NCBI RefSeq assembly: GCF_000473325.1
Contig: NZ_AXBI01000019.1
Span: 181,601-245,600, forward strand
Direction of reading: 5' to 3'
DNA length: 64,000 nucleotides
DNA from: Leisingera caerulea DSM 24564
GTDB taxonomy: Bacteria; Pseudomonadota; Alphaproteobacteria; Rhodobacterales; Rhodobacteraceae
The notes below the pieces were generated by a model. That model was not told the DNA's origin, searched no databases, and worked only from the letters and a program-made list of their open reading frames with translations. Made by a program: the position numbers and the translations under genes. Of the stretch, positions 1 through 9,663 are shown piece after piece. How positions within the stretch are numbered: the stretch's first letter is position 1; every line of letters begins with the position of its first letter.

Positions 1-134
1 GCCGCGCCAATGGCGCGGAGCGTCTCGCTGAAGGGCGCCCGGTTCAGGCGCGTCCGGACGCTTAATTAACCTTAGTTCTTTTGTCAAGTTATCTGGCCGC
101 CCGGTCCGCAACTGAAACGGACGGCCTGCTGGTC
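1..134. other. Left edge, no assignable gene
   Basis: Bases 1-66 could be the last codons of a rightward gene stopping at TAA 67-69, but 22 arginine-rich residues are too few to identify it. Bases 2-18 form a perfect 7-bp hairpin (CCGCGCC, loop AAT, GGCGCGG). Bases 95-126 form an imperfect hairpin that might end the leftward dehydrogenase operon, but no T-run follows it on that strand. Confidence 0.3.
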
Positions 135-1493
135 TCAGATGTGCAGCGCGTGACCCAGCGCGCGCAGGCACGCTTCCTGGAGGCCTTCCGACTGGGTCGG
201 GTGCGCGTGGATGGTTGCGGCGATGTCCTCCAGGCAGGCGCCCATTTCGATGGCGAGCGAAAACGCCGCCGACAGTTCGGAGACACCGGCCCCGACCGCC
301 TGCAGCCCCAGCACCGCCTGGTCGGCATCGCGCCAGACAACGCGGATGAAGCCGTCCTCGCGCTCTGTCGTCATGGCGCGGCCATTGGCGGCAAAGGGGA
401 ATTCGGCGCTGCTGCTGCCCTCCACTTCGCCCGGCAGGGCGCCGCAAGTGACAATCTCGGGGTCGGTGAAACAGACGGCTGGGATCGCGCGCTTGTCCCA
501 TTCGACTGCGTGGCCTGCGATATGCTCGGCCACCATCTCACCCTGGGCCATGGCGCGGTGCGCCAGCATCGGCTCGCCGGTGACGTCGCCGATGGCGTAA
601 ATGCCCCGCATCGAGGTCTGGCAGGTCTTGTCGATCCGGATGTAGGGGCCGTTCAGGGTCAGCGCCAGCTCATCAACGCCGATGCCTTCGGTGCGCGGGC
701 GGCGACCGACGGTGACCAGGACTTTCTCTGCCTGAACCCCGCCCTGGCTGGTGGTCAGAACGCCATCGGCGAAACCTTCGGCCCTGGCGCCGGTCATCAC
801 CTTGACGCCCAGGGTGTCCAGCCGCTTGGCAACCGGCCGGGTCAGGGCCTGATCGTAGAGCGGCAGGATGCGGTCTTCGGCCTCGACCACGGTGACCTTG
901 GTGCCGAGCTTGGCAAAGGCGGTGCCCAGCTCAAGCCCGATATAGCCTGCGCCGACCACGGCGAGGCTGCCGGGCACGGCGTCCAGTGCCAGCGCCTCTG
1001 TCGAGGACAGGATATCACCGCCGAACGGCAGCGAGGGCAGCTCGACCGGGGCGGAGCCGGAGGCGATCACCACGAACTCGGCCCGGATCTGGTCCTCTTC
1101 GTCACCGCGTTTGACAGAGACGGTCTTGCCATCCAGGAACCGGGCGCGGCCCTGTACCAGACGCACGCCGGCTTTGCGCATCAGCCCGCTTACACCGGTG
1201 GTCAGGCGCGAGACGATGCCGTCCTTCCACGCGACAGTCCGGGCGAGGTCGATCTGCGGGCTGCCTGCAGAGATGCCAAGCGGCCCGTCGGAGGCATGGG
1301 CGATCTTGTGAAATTCGTCGGCGGCATGGATCAGCGCCTTGGAGGGGATGCAGCCGACGTTCAGGCAGGTGCCGCCGGGCTGGGCCTCGTCCACCACGAT
1401 GGTGTCGATCCCCAGCTGCCCGGCCCGGATGGCGCAGACATAGCCGCCGGGGCCTGCGCCGATGATCAGCAATTTACACTTCAGATCAGTCAT
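135..1493 (-). CDS. lpdA: Dihydrolipoyl dehydrogenase (E3) of a 2-oxoacid dehydrogenase complex
   Basis: This 452-residue flavoprotein reoxidises the dihydrolipoyl arm of the E2 subunit with NAD+. The sequence shows an N-terminal FAD motif GAGPGG (about residues 12-17), the redox-active disulfide motif GGTCLNVGC (Cys43 and Cys48), an NAD-binding motif GAGYIGLELG near residue 180, and the C-terminal active-site motif HAHPTQSE (His431, Glu436). Length is normal for the family. It is the last gene of a four-gene operon and follows directly on the E2 stop codon, so it most likely serves this branched-chain complex rather than pyruvate or 2-oxoglutarate dehydrogenase, although E3 subunits can be shared. 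Confidence 0.95.
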   Translation of the reverse strand: MTDLKCKLLIIGAGPGGYVCAIRAGQLGIDTIVVDEAQPGGTCLNVGCIPSKALIHAADEFHKIAHASDGPLGISAGSPQIDLARTVAWKDGIVSRLTTGVSGLMRKAGVRLVQGRARFLDGKTVSVKRGDEEDQIRAEFVVIASGSAPVELPSLPFGGDILSSTEALALDAVPGSLAVVGAGYIGLELGTAFAKLGTKVTVVEAEDRILPLYDQALTRPVAKRLDTLGVKVMTGARAEGFADGVLTTSQGGVQAEKVLVTVGRRPRTEGIGVDELALTLNGPYIRIDKTCQTSMRGIYAIGDVTGEPMLAHRAMAQGEMVAEHIAGHAVEWDKRAIPAVCFTDPEIVTCGALPGEVEGSSSAEFPFAANGRAMTTEREDGFIRVVWRDADQAVLGLQAVGAGVSELSAAFSLAIEMGACLEDIAATIHAHPTQSEGLQEACLRALGHALHI

Positions 1494-2780
1494 TCAGCCC
1501 TCGACAAACAGCATGGCCGGATTTTCCAGCAGGGATTTCAGTTTCTGCACAAAGACCGCCGCGTCCCAGCCGTCGATCACCCGGTGATCGAAGGAGCAGG
1601 AGATGTTCATCATCTTGCGCGGCCGGAACTGCTGGCCGTCCCAGACCGGGCGGATCTGCATCTTGTTCACCCCGACGATGGCCACTTCGGGGTGGTTGAT
1701 GATCGGCGTGGTGGCAATCGCGCCAAGCGGCCCCAGCGAAGTGATGGTGATGGTGCCGCCGGTCAGCTCTGCGCGCTGGATCGAGCCGTCGCGGGCGGCC
1801 TCGGCCAGGCGGGCAAGCTCGCCTGCGTTGTCCCACAGGCTGTTTGCCTCCGCATGGTGCAGCACCGGCACGTTGAGCCCCTGAGGGGTCTGGGTCGCGA
1901 CGCCGATATGCACACCGCCGTGGCGGTGGATCACACCTGCCTCATCGTCGAACCGCGCATTCAGCGCAGGCTGCTCCCGCACCGCCTCGACGATCGCGCG
2001 CATCAGGAACGGCAGCAGGGTCAGCTTGGGCCGCTCGCCCTCGTGCTTCTTGTTCAGCGCCGCGCGCAGGTCCTCCAGTGCGCCCATCTCCACCTCTTCG
2101 ACGATGGTGATATGCGGGATCTGCCGTTTCGACAGCGCCATCTTCTCCGCGATCTTGCGGCGCATGCCGACAACGCGGACTTCCTCGACGCCGGTGTTGC
2201 GGCCGCGGGTCACGCTGCCCTGCTGGATGCCGCCGGAGGCGATCCAGCTGTCCAGATCTTCATGGCTGATGCGCCCGGCCGGGCCGCTGCCGGGGACCTG
2301 GCGCAAATCGACGCCTTCCTCCCGGGCGCGGGCCCGCACCGACGGCGAGGCCAGCGGTTTGGTGCCATTTGCGCGCGGCACCGGAGCGGCGGGCGCGGCA
2401 GGGGGAACGGGCGCTGCCGGTTCCGGGGCCGGCGCAGGCTGTTCCGCCGCGGCAGCGCCCGCTTCGGGGCGTGTCTCAGCCTTGGGCTGCGGGGCCGGTT
2501 CCGCCTGTGCGGCGGCATCGGCGGATTCGTTGCCCTCTCCCTCCACCTCGATGCGGATCAGCACCGAGCCGATCGCCATCATTTGGCCGATCTCGCCGCC
2601 CAGCTCCAGCACCTTGCCGGACACCGCCGAGGGCACCTCGACCGCGGCCTTGTCGGTCATCACGGCCGCCAGGATATCGTCCTCGCGCACGATGTCGCCG
2701 GGCTTGACGTGCCACTCGGTCAGCTCCGCCTCGGCAATGCCTTCCCCTACATCGGGAAGACGCATGGCAAACACACCCAT
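1494..2780 (-). CDS. bkdB: Dihydrolipoyl acyltransferase (E2), branched-chain 2-oxoacid dehydrogenase
   Basis: This 428-residue core subunit carries acyl groups on lipoate and transfers them to CoA. An N-terminal lipoyl domain has the lipoylated lysine in MTDKAAVEVPS (Lys44). An Ala/Pro-rich swinging linker spans about residues 87-135. A peripheral-subunit-binding domain (SPSVRARAREEGVDLRQV) covers about 142-178. The C-terminal catalytic domain ends with DHRVIDGWD (His399, Asp403). There is one lipoyl domain, as in most Bkd E2 proteins. It lies 4 bp after the E1beta gene and abuts the E3 gene. Assignment to branched-chain rather than acetoin substrates rests on the separate E1alpha/E1beta genes and the adjacent Lrp-family regulator. 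Confidence 0.93.
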   Translation of the reverse strand: MGVFAMRLPDVGEGIAEAELTEWHVKPGDIVREDDILAAVMTDKAAVEVPSAVSGKVLELGGEIGQMMAIGSVLIRIEVEGEGNESADAAAQAEPAPQPKAETRPEAGAAAAEQPAPAPEPAAPVPPAAPAAPVPRANGTKPLASPSVRARAREEGVDLRQVPGSGPAGRISHEDLDSWIASGGIQQGSVTRGRNTGVEEVRVVGMRRKIAEKMALSKRQIPHITIVEEVEMGALEDLRAALNKKHEGERPKLTLLPFLMRAIVEAVREQPALNARFDDEAGVIHRHGGVHIGVATQTPQGLNVPVLHHAEANSLWDNAGELARLAEAARDGSIQRAELTGGTITITSLGPLGAIATTPIINHPEVAIVGVNKMQIRPVWDGQQFRPRKMMNISCSFDHRVIDGWDAAVFVQKLKSLLENPAMLFVEG

Positions 2781-2784
2781 CCGG

Positions 2785-3798
2785 TCAGCCCTCCATCACT
2801 TTTTTCAATGCCTCGCCGACCCGGGCGGGGCCGGGGAAATATTCCCATTCCTGCGCGTGCGGATAGGGCGTGTCCCAGCCGGTGACGCGGATGATCGGCG
2901 CCTCCAGGTGGTAAAAGCAGTTTTCCTGCACCAGGCTCATCAGTTCGGCGCCGAACCCGGAGGTGCGCGTCGCCTCATGCACGATCACGCAGCGGCCGGT
3001 CTTTTCAACGGATGCGGTGATTGTCTCCAGATCAAGGGGCAGCAGGGTGCGCAGGTCGATCACCTCGGCGTCGACTCCGGCGGCCTCTGCCGCAGCTTCC
3101 GCCACATAGACCATGGTGCCATAGGCCAGAACCGTGACGTCCGCACCCTCGCGGGTGATGCTGGCCTTGCCCAGCGGCACGGTCTCTGCGCCCTCCGGCA
3201 CGTCGCCCTTGGGGTGGGATTTCCAGCTGGTGACGGGGCGGTCGTGGTAGCCGTCGAAGGGGCCGTTATAAAGCCGCTTCGGCTCCAGAAAGATCACCGG
3301 ATCCGGGTCCTCGATGGCGGCCAGCAACAGCCCCTTGGCGTCGCGCGGATTGGAGGGCACCACCACCTTCAGCCCCGACACATGCGTGAACAGCGCCTCC
3401 GGGCTCTGGCTGTGGGTCTGGCCGCCGAAGATGCCGCCGCCGGTGGGCATGCGGATCACCAGCGGGCAGGTGAAATCGGCGTTGGAGCGGTGCCGCAGGC
3501 GCGCCGCCTCAGAGACGATCTGGTCATAGGCCGGATAGACATAATCGGCGAACTGGATCTCGATCACCGGCTTCAGCCCGTAAGCCGCCATGCCGATGGC
3601 GGTGCCGACGATGCCGGATTCGTTGATCGGCGCGTCAAAGCAGCGTGATTTTCCGTATTTCTCCTGCAATCCCGCGGTGCAGCGGAAGACGCCGCCGAAA
3701 AATCCCACATCCTCGCCAAAGACGACGACGCGGTCGTCTGCCGCCATCGCCACGTCATGGGCCTCGCGGATGGCCTCGATCATGGTCATGCTGGCCAT
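2785..3798 (-). CDS. bkdA2: 2-oxoisovalerate dehydrogenase E1 beta subunit
   Basis: This 337-residue transketolase-type beta subunit pairs with the adjacent E1 alpha to decarboxylate 2-oxoacids from valine, leucine and isoleucine with thiamine diphosphate. The N-terminal pyrimidine-binding segment VVVFGEDVGFFGGVFRCT and the region FDAPINESGIVGTAIGMAAYG are typical of the family, as is the C-terminal transketolase domain with IRVTGWDTPYPHAQEWEYFP. Length matches known E1beta proteins. One base separates it from the E1alpha gene and 4 bp from the E2 gene, so translation is probably coupled. The WEYFP segment favours a BCKDH or related branched-chain enzyme over pyruvate dehydrogenase. Confidence 0.93.
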   Translation of the reverse strand: MASMTMIEAIREAHDVAMAADDRVVVFGEDVGFFGGVFRCTAGLQEKYGKSRCFDAPINESGIVGTAIGMAAYGLKPVIEIQFADYVYPAYDQIVSEAARLRHRSNADFTCPLVIRMPTGGGIFGGQTHSQSPEALFTHVSGLKVVVPSNPRDAKGLLLAAIEDPDPVIFLEPKRLYNGPFDGYHDRPVTSWKSHPKGDVPEGAETVPLGKASITREGADVTVLAYGTMVYVAEAAAEAAGVDAEVIDLRTLLPLDLETITASVEKTGRCVIVHEATRTSGFGAELMSLVQENCFYHLEAPIIRVTGWDTPYPHAQEWEYFPGPARVGEALKKVMEG

Positions 3799-3799
3799 C

Positions 3800-5176
<1,377 letters not shown>

Positions 5177-5197
5177 TTACTCGGAAACGCAAAATTT

Positions 5198-5662
5198 ATG
5201 GTGGTTTTCGCTACAGATTCAGTTGATCGGGAGATACTTCGCGCGCTGCGTGATGACGGGCGGATTCCCCTGGTGCAGCTGGCGGCCCGAGTCGGCCTGT
5301 CCCAGACGCCCTGCAAGCGGCGCCTGCAGCGGCTGGAGGAAAGCGGCCTGATTTCCGGCTACAACGCCCGCATCGACCGCAAGGCGGCGGGGTTTGGCAT
5401 CACCGCCTTTGTGTCGGTGGAGCTGGAGCGCCAGGACGCGGACGAGATCGCCAGCTTCCAGAAGAAGATTGCTCAGTTCGAGGAAGTGGTGACCGGCACG
5501 CTGATGACCGGCGCGCAGGACTTTCTCTTGGAAATCGTGGTGGAAAGCCTGGAGGAATTCGAGACGTTCCTGCAGACCAAATTGCTGCGCATCTCCGGCA
5601 TCCGCGTGGTGCGGTCGCGCTTTGCGCTGCGCAAATTCATCGACCGGGCGCGGATTCCGTGA
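5198..5662 (+). CDS. Lrp/AsnC-family regulator, probably of the bkd operon
   Basis: 154 residues, the normal size for this family. An N-terminal AsnC-type helix-turn-helix (VDREILRALRDDGRIPLVQL through SQTPCKRRLQRLEESG) is followed by an RAM/Lrp_AsnC effector-binding domain (about 65-150). The ATG at 5198 was chosen because homology starts here; a longer reading from 5081 adds 39 residues without family resemblance. It is transcribed away from bkdA1 across an AT-rich gap. Lrp-family BkdR proteins activate bkd operons in pseudomonads in response to branched-chain amino acids; that role here is inferred from position. Confidence 0.9.
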   Translation: MVVFATDSVDREILRALRDDGRIPLVQLAARVGLSQTPCKRRLQRLEESGLISGYNARIDRKAAGFGITAFVSVELERQDADEIASFQKKIAQFEEVVTGTLMTGAQDFLLEIVVESLEEFETFLQTKLLRISGIRVVRSRFALRKFIDRARIP

Positions 5663-5683
5663 CCGCGGGGCGGTCAGCGGCCG

Positions 5684-6316
5684 TCAGCCGGCCTCGACCG
5701 CCAGAAGTTTCCGGTACATCTCCAGCAGGAACACCTCAGCCTCGGCATAGCGGTCCTGTGCCTTGGCGGGGGCGATTTCCTCGATCTGGACGTCGAAATC
5801 GGCGTAGTGCTGGGTGGTGGCCCAGATCGAATACAGCAGATGGTGCGGATCGACGGTTGCAATCCGGCCCTCGCGCATCCAGTCCTCCAGCACAGTGATC
5901 TTGGTGTTGTACAGCTCCTTCAGCGGGCCGAAGATCTCGCTGCGCGACTGCGGCAGGCCGCTCAGGATCTCATTGGCGAAGAACTTGCTTTCCTTTGGGA
6001 AATTCCGCGAGATTTCCAGCTTGCGGCGGATGTACTGGCAGATTTCGTCGATCGGGTCGCCATGCGGGCTCAGCATGTTCAGCGGCGCCATCCACAGCTG
6101 AAGGGTGCGGGCCAGAAGCTCCTTGCGGATCGCGTCCTTGCTTTCGAAATAATACAGCAGGTTCGGCGTGGTCAGCCCGGCGTTCTTGGCAATCAGGTTG
6201 ATCGACGCGCCGGAAGATCCGTGCTGGGCAAAAACCTCCAGCGCGGAGGCCAGGATTTGTTCAGTCTTTTTCCGCTGAATCCGGGTCTTCGGCTTTTCAG
6301 CTGCCATGCGCGCCAT
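5684..6316 (-). CDS. TetR-family regulator resembling RutR
   Basis: 210 residues starting at ATG 6316, with GGTGG/GGCGG-type ribosome-site bases upstream; an in-frame ATG at 6307 is also possible. The N-terminal TetR domain (KTEQILASALEVFAQHG to TPNLLYYFESKDAIRKELL, about 15-65) is clear. The C-terminal part (IDEICQYIRRKLEISRNFPK, FFANEILSG, WATTQHYADFDVQI) resembles RutR, the uracil-sensing regulator of pyrimidine utilisation. It follows the F420 operon on the same strand after a 226-bp gap that contains a hairpin. Since dihydropyrimidinase genes lie 12 kb away, a pyrimidine-responsive role is plausible but not shown. Effector identity is inference. Confidence 0.85.
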   Translation of the reverse strand: MARMAAEKPKTRIQRKKTEQILASALEVFAQHGSSGASINLIAKNAGLTTPNLLYYFESKDAIRKELLARTLQLWMAPLNMLSPHGDPIDEICQYIRRKLEISRNFPKESKFFANEILSGLPQSRSEIFGPLKELYNTKITVLEDWMREGRIATVDPHHLLYSIWATTQHYADFDVQIEEIAPAKAQDRYAEAEVFLLEMYRKLLAVEAG

Positions 6317-6542
6317 GTAAATTCCGCCACCTATAAAAATGTCTATCTGGCGCCCTATTGGCACAAGTCAAAGGCTGTTGCCAGCGGTCGCGCGCAAAAG
6401 GCCGGTTCAAATCAACGTGCGGCTGCGGGCGGGCCGCCCCGTGGGGCAAATGAGCGGGCAGCCAGAGCCGCCCGCCAATAGGCACCGTCCGCGGGGAGAT
6501 TTGTCCGGACGGTGCCGTTTCCGGGCCGGGGCCCGGTGCAGT
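6317..6542. other. Gap between TetR gene and F420 operon, with candidate operator
   Basis: 226 bp without a gene. Bases 6358-6371 (TTGGCACAAGTCAA) form an imperfect palindrome of the type TTGRC-N4-GYCAA about 40 bp upstream of the TetR start codon, a possible autoregulatory site. An 11-bp hairpin lies at 6481-6516. The rest is GC-rich with no convincing reading frame. Confidence 0.4.
6481..6516 (-). terminator. Hairpin after the F420 operon
   Basis: Perfect 11-bp stem, GGCACCGTCCG (6481-6491) and CGGACGGTGCC (6506-6516), with a 14-nt loop, 26 bp past the stop codon of the last gene of the leftward operon. No clear T-run follows, so it may act as an mRNA 3-prime end rather than a strong intrinsic terminator. 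Confidence 0.55.
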
Positions 6543-7544
6543 TCAGCGGAAGGCCGGGATGATCTTCTCGCCATAGTCGGCGATGATTTTCTCTTCGTCG
6601 CCGCTGTCGAGATAGATGTTGAACTGGGTGGTGCCGGCATCCTGCAGATCGCGGATCTTGGCGATATGTTCGTCCGGGGTGCCCAGCACGCAGAAGCTCT
6701 TGACGATGTCTTCGGTGATGAAGTCCAGGTACGGGTTATCGCTCTGGCCGTGCTTGGAATAGTCGTAGCCCTTGCGGTTCTTGATGTAGTCGGTCAGGCT
6801 GGTGGGGACGTGATCGCCGTCGGTGCCGTATTTCTCAACGATGTCAGCGACATGGTTGCCGACCATGGCGGGGAACCACTTGGTCTTCTCGATGCCTTCC
6901 TCGATCGGGCCGGTATGCGCGGGCGCTGCCGCCATCACGCGGTAGTTCGACATGTCGCGGCCTTCGGCCTCGCCGCCGGCCTTGGCCTGATCGGCCAGCC
7001 ATTTGATGATCTTGGGTTCGGCGATCTGCAGTACCACGCCGTCACCGACCTTGCCGGCCGAGGCCAGGGCCTTGGGACCATATGCGCCGATCCAGACCGG
7101 CAGTTCGTAGCCCTGGGCCCAGGGGAATTTCACCGGCTCGGGGCATTCGCCGTACTGCACTTCCTCGCCGCGGATCAGCGACTTCACGACGTGGGTGAAT
7201 TCTTCCATCCGCTTGATGGTCGACGGCTTCTTGCCCATCACCCGCACGGCGCTGTCCCCGCGGCCCAGGCCGATGTCGAAACGTCCGCCGGACTGTTTCG
7301 CCAGCGAGCCGAACAGCGAGGCTGCCACCGACCACTCGCGCGAGTTCGGGTTGGTCACCAGCGGGCCGAAGCGCATCTTGGTGGTGTGCTCCATGCACAT
7401 CGCCATCGCGACAAAGCTTTCGCGCCACAGGATGTGGCTGTCGTAGAACCAGCAGTAGGCAAAGCCTGCGTTTTCCGCCTGGCGGACCAGTGCGCGGGCG
7501 CGTTCGGGCTCAACGAAGCCCTTGAAGCAAATACCGAATTCCAT
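6543..7544 (-). CDS. F420-dependent LLM-family oxidoreductase (Mer-like), substrate unknown
   Basis: 333-residue TIM-barrel protein of the bacterial luciferase-like family. It resembles F420-dependent oxidoreductases close to methylene-tetrahydromethanopterin reductase: FYDSHILWRESF near residue 33, GRFDIGLGRGDSAVRVMG near 87-104, and PVWIGAYGPKALASAGKVGD near 150. The segment VVLQIAEP follows. It is the last gene of the cof operon, 24 bp after npdG, so its product is the obvious user of the F420H2 that the operon can make. The substrate cannot be read from sequence. Given the RutR-like regulator and nearby dihydropyrimidinase module, a pyrimidine or other N-heterocycle substrate is a hypothesis. 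No signal peptide, so cytoplasmic. Confidence 0.87.
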   Translation of the reverse strand: MEFGICFKGFVEPERARALVRQAENAGFAYCWFYDSHILWRESFVAMAMCMEHTTKMRFGPLVTNPNSREWSVAASLFGSLAKQSGGRFDIGLGRGDSAVRVMGKKPSTIKRMEEFTHVVKSLIRGEEVQYGECPEPVKFPWAQGYELPVWIGAYGPKALASAGKVGDGVVLQIAEPKIIKWLADQAKAGGEAEGRDMSNYRVMAAAPAHTGPIEEGIEKTKWFPAMVGNHVADIVEKYGTDGDHVPTSLTDYIKNRKGYDYSKHGQSDNPYLDFITEDIVKSFCVLGTPDEHIAKIRDLQDAGTTQFNIYLDSGDEEKIIADYGEKIIPAFR

Positions 7545-7568
7545 GTGTGTTTTCTCCCTGTTGGAATC

Positions 7569-8237
7569 TTAGTGTTCGGGGGCCCAGATGCGGATGCCCG
7601 CATGGGTGAAGGGCACCGCCTTGGAAATGTTCTGGCGGATCAGGATCGGGGTGATCGCCTCGATGCAGCGGGCGGCCTCGGCGTCGCCGGCGTTGTAGGC
7701 CTGAACATCCAGCGCGCCGACCAGCTCAATCACCTTCTTGCGGGCAGGCAGGCTGTTGCCGCAGACCAGGATGTCGCAGTTGATCGGCCAGTCGAGGTTG
7801 TTGAGCGTGGTCGCCGACACGTTGTGCAGCGCGCCGATCACCGGAATGTCGTCACCCAGCAGCGCCTGCGCGGCCTCGGTGGCGGAGCCTTCTGGCGGCA
7901 TTTCAACCTTCTTGGGGTCGCCTTCCTTCAGCGGCACCACGATGTCGACCAGGATCTTGCCTTCCAGCTGCGGCTTCAGCGCCTCCAGCGTGGCGTTGTG
8001 GGCAGAAAACGGCACCGCGAGGATGACCATTTCATCCGCCGCCGCGGTGGCGCCAGCATTGTCCAGCCCTTCGATCGGTGCGGCGCCTTCCGGCAGCTTT
8101 GCCATCAGGTCTGCCGCGATGCCGGCGCTGCGCTCGCCATCGCGCGAACCCAGTGCCACGGCGATCCCTGCGCGGGCAAAGCGCAGCGCCAGCCCCTGGC
8201 CCTGCGGCCCGGTGCCGCCAATGATTGCGATCTTCAT
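7569..8237 (-). CDS. npdG: NADPH-dependent F420 reductase
   Basis: 222 residues, the usual length. It transfers hydride between NADPH and coenzyme F420. The N-terminal dinucleotide motif [14 protein letters not shown] (about 6-19) and following SRD (about 31-33) are characteristic of F420:NADP oxidoreductases; the conserved [10 protein letters not shown] and ALHNVSA segments follow. Its start overlaps the cofE stop by 4 bp, so F420 synthesis and reduction are translationally coupled. In organisms that lack F420-dependent glucose-6-phosphate dehydrogenase this enzyme is the normal route to F420H2. The adjacent transhydrogenase genes could supply the NADPH. Confidence 0.92.
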   Translation of the reverse strand: MKIAIIGGTGPQGQGLALRFARAGIAVALGSRDGERSAGIAADLMAKLPEGAAPIEGLDNAGATAAADEMVILAVPFSAHNATLEALKPQLEGKILVDIVVPLKEGDPKKVEMPPEGSATEAAQALLGDDIPVIGALHNVSATTLNNLDWPINCDILVCGNSLPARKKVIELVGALDVQAYNAGDAEAARCIEAITPILIRQNISKAVPFTHAGIRIWAPEH

Positions 8238-9007
8238 CTGAACATATCCTCCTGTTTTTTTCTGAGTATGTCGGCGCCGCGGCTGTCGGCGGGCTGCCAG
8301 TCGAGCCCGCGCAGCAGCACCGCCGGTGTTTTTCCGTTCTTGCGCACCACCAGACCGGAGGCGGCGGAGATTTCATCGGCCAGCGCCGGTTCGGTCACCT
8401 GCAAGGGCCGCCCCCAGGCATCCAGGTTGCCCTGCTCCTGAATGGTGGCCGGGACCTTGCTCAGCCCGATGGCCACGTTGATCTGGCCCAGCCGCCAGGG
8501 GCGGCCGAAGGTGTCGGTCATCACCACGCCGATCTGCGCGCCGAAGCGGGCGGCCAGCGACGTGCGCAAACGCTCGCAGCTGGCGTCGGGGTCGCGCGGC
8601 AGCACCATCGCCGCGTCCTCCTCGCCGAAGTTCGACTCATCCACCGCGGCATTGGCGGAGATGAAACCCAGCCGGTGTTCGCAGATCATCGTGCCGGTGT
8701 TCTGATCCGGGCGGCGGAAGGCGCGCACCACCCGGGTGCTTTCGCGCAGGACGATCTCCACCTTGCGCGGGTCCTTGTTCAGCTCCTCGCCGTATTTGAC
8801 GGCCTCGTCCGAGGGCGTGACCGAGGCCAGCGGGATGATGCAGTCCTCGGCCTTGGAGAACACCTTCTGCGCGATGCACAGGATATCGCCGTCCTGCAGG
8901 CCAAGCCCGGCCTGCTCCAGGCAATCACCCAGGATCGCGCCCAGATCGTCGCCGTTCCGGATATCCGGCACGCCGGGCACGGCGGTGAGGGAGACGGACA
9001 GACTCAT
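8234..9007 (-). CDS. cofE: Coenzyme F420-0:L-glutamate ligase
   Basis: 257-residue GTP-dependent ligase that adds glutamate residues to F420-0. Visible family motifs are [10 protein letters not shown] (about 45-54), LRESTRVVR (about 87-95), [10 protein letters not shown] (about 116-125) and TDTFGRPWR (about 163-171). It is the short archaeal-type protein; the C-terminal nitroreductase-like domain present in mycobacterial FbiB is absent. Therefore a two-glutamate or short-tail F420 is possible, but tail length cannot be read from sequence. It overlaps cofC and npdG by 4 bp each. Confidence 0.93.
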   Translation of the reverse strand: MSLSVSLTAVPGVPDIRNGDDLGAILGDCLEQAGLGLQDGDILCIAQKVFSKAEDCIIPLASVTPSDEAVKYGEELNKDPRKVEIVLRESTRVVRAFRRPDQNTGTMICEHRLGFISANAAVDESNFGEEDAAMVLPRDPDASCERLRTSLAARFGAQIGVVMTDTFGRPWRLGQINVAIGLSKVPATIQEQGNLDAWGRPLQVTEPALADEISAASGLVVRKNGKTPAVLLRGLDWQPADSRGADILRKKQEDMFR

Positions 9008-9663
9008 CGCGCGCCCTCCCGCACCAGCGCCTGCGGGTCCTGCGCCAGCAGGCAGCTGAGATCCTCGGCGGTGTCGACATCAATACGCAGGCTGTCCAGC
9101 GGCAGCACCACCGGGCAAAGGCCCGCAATTTCTGCCGCACGCCGGTGGGCGATCAGCGACTTCTGCCCGTAGGCAAAGGCAAAGGGGCAGGGCAGCGGCA
9201 CCAAAAGCGCGTTGGTGCCAAGGTCGGTCGCCGGGCACAGCACCGCGCGGGTGCCGTCCAGCGGATAGGCCAGAAGCTGGGCCAGATCGTCCGGCGACGG
9301 GTCCGCCAGATCGCCCGGCAGCACGCACAGTGCCTCATACCCTTTGGCCGTTGCCCAATCCGCTGCTGCCTCCACCGCCAGCGACAGGGTGCCGGGGTCG
9401 TTGTCGTCGATGCAGATCAGCCCGGCCTGGCGCGCGATCCGCGCAATCACCGGGCTGTTGGACACCACGGCAATGTCGGCGGCGCCTTCGGGCAGCATGG
9501 CAACCGCCTCCTGCAGCCGCGTGATGGTGGAGCGGAACAGCCCCCGGGCCAGCGCTTCGCGGTCCCGCGGCGCCAGCGCCATGCTCAACCGCGTCTTGGC
9601 CCTGGAGGGGTCCTTCATCGGGATCACCGCCAGCCGCTTGCTGCATTTCACCGCCGCGCTCAT
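9004..9663 (-). CDS. cofC: 2-phospho-L-lactate (or PEP/phosphoglycerate) guanylyltransferase
   Basis: 219 residues. It activates the C3 phospho-acid with GTP to make the donor used by CofD. The nucleotidyltransferase signature VIPMKDPSRAKTRLS (about 13-27), LPGDLADPSPDD (about 115-126) and C-terminal LRIDVDTAEDL match CofC/FbiD. Which phospho-acid is used (2-phospholactate, phosphoenolpyruvate or 3-phosphoglycerate) differs among lineages and cannot be decided here. No separate FbiB or second guanylyltransferase is nearby. Overlaps both neighbours by 4 bp. Confidence 0.9.
   Translation of the reverse strand: MSAAVKCSKRLAVIPMKDPSRAKTRLSMALAPRDREALARGLFRSTITRLQEAVAMLPEGAADIAVVSNSPVIARIARQAGLICIDDNDPGTLSLAVEAAADWATAKGYEALCVLPGDLADPSPDDLAQLLAYPLDGTRAVLCPATDLGTNALLVPLPCPFAFAYGQKSLIAHRRAAEIAGLCPVVLPLDSLRIDVDTAEDLSCLLAQDPQALVREGAR

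Noticed and set aside
81..2885. Long rightward open frame of over 900 codons
   Set aside because: It lies antisense to lpdA, bkdB and bkdA2, which are unmistakable. Its translation is His/Arg/Asp/Gly-rich without domains, as expected for a shadow frame in high-GC DNA.
6395..6425. GGTTCAAATC, a tRNA T-loop-like string
   Set aside because: The flanking bases do not form a T-stem, and no acceptor or anticodon arm is found around it.
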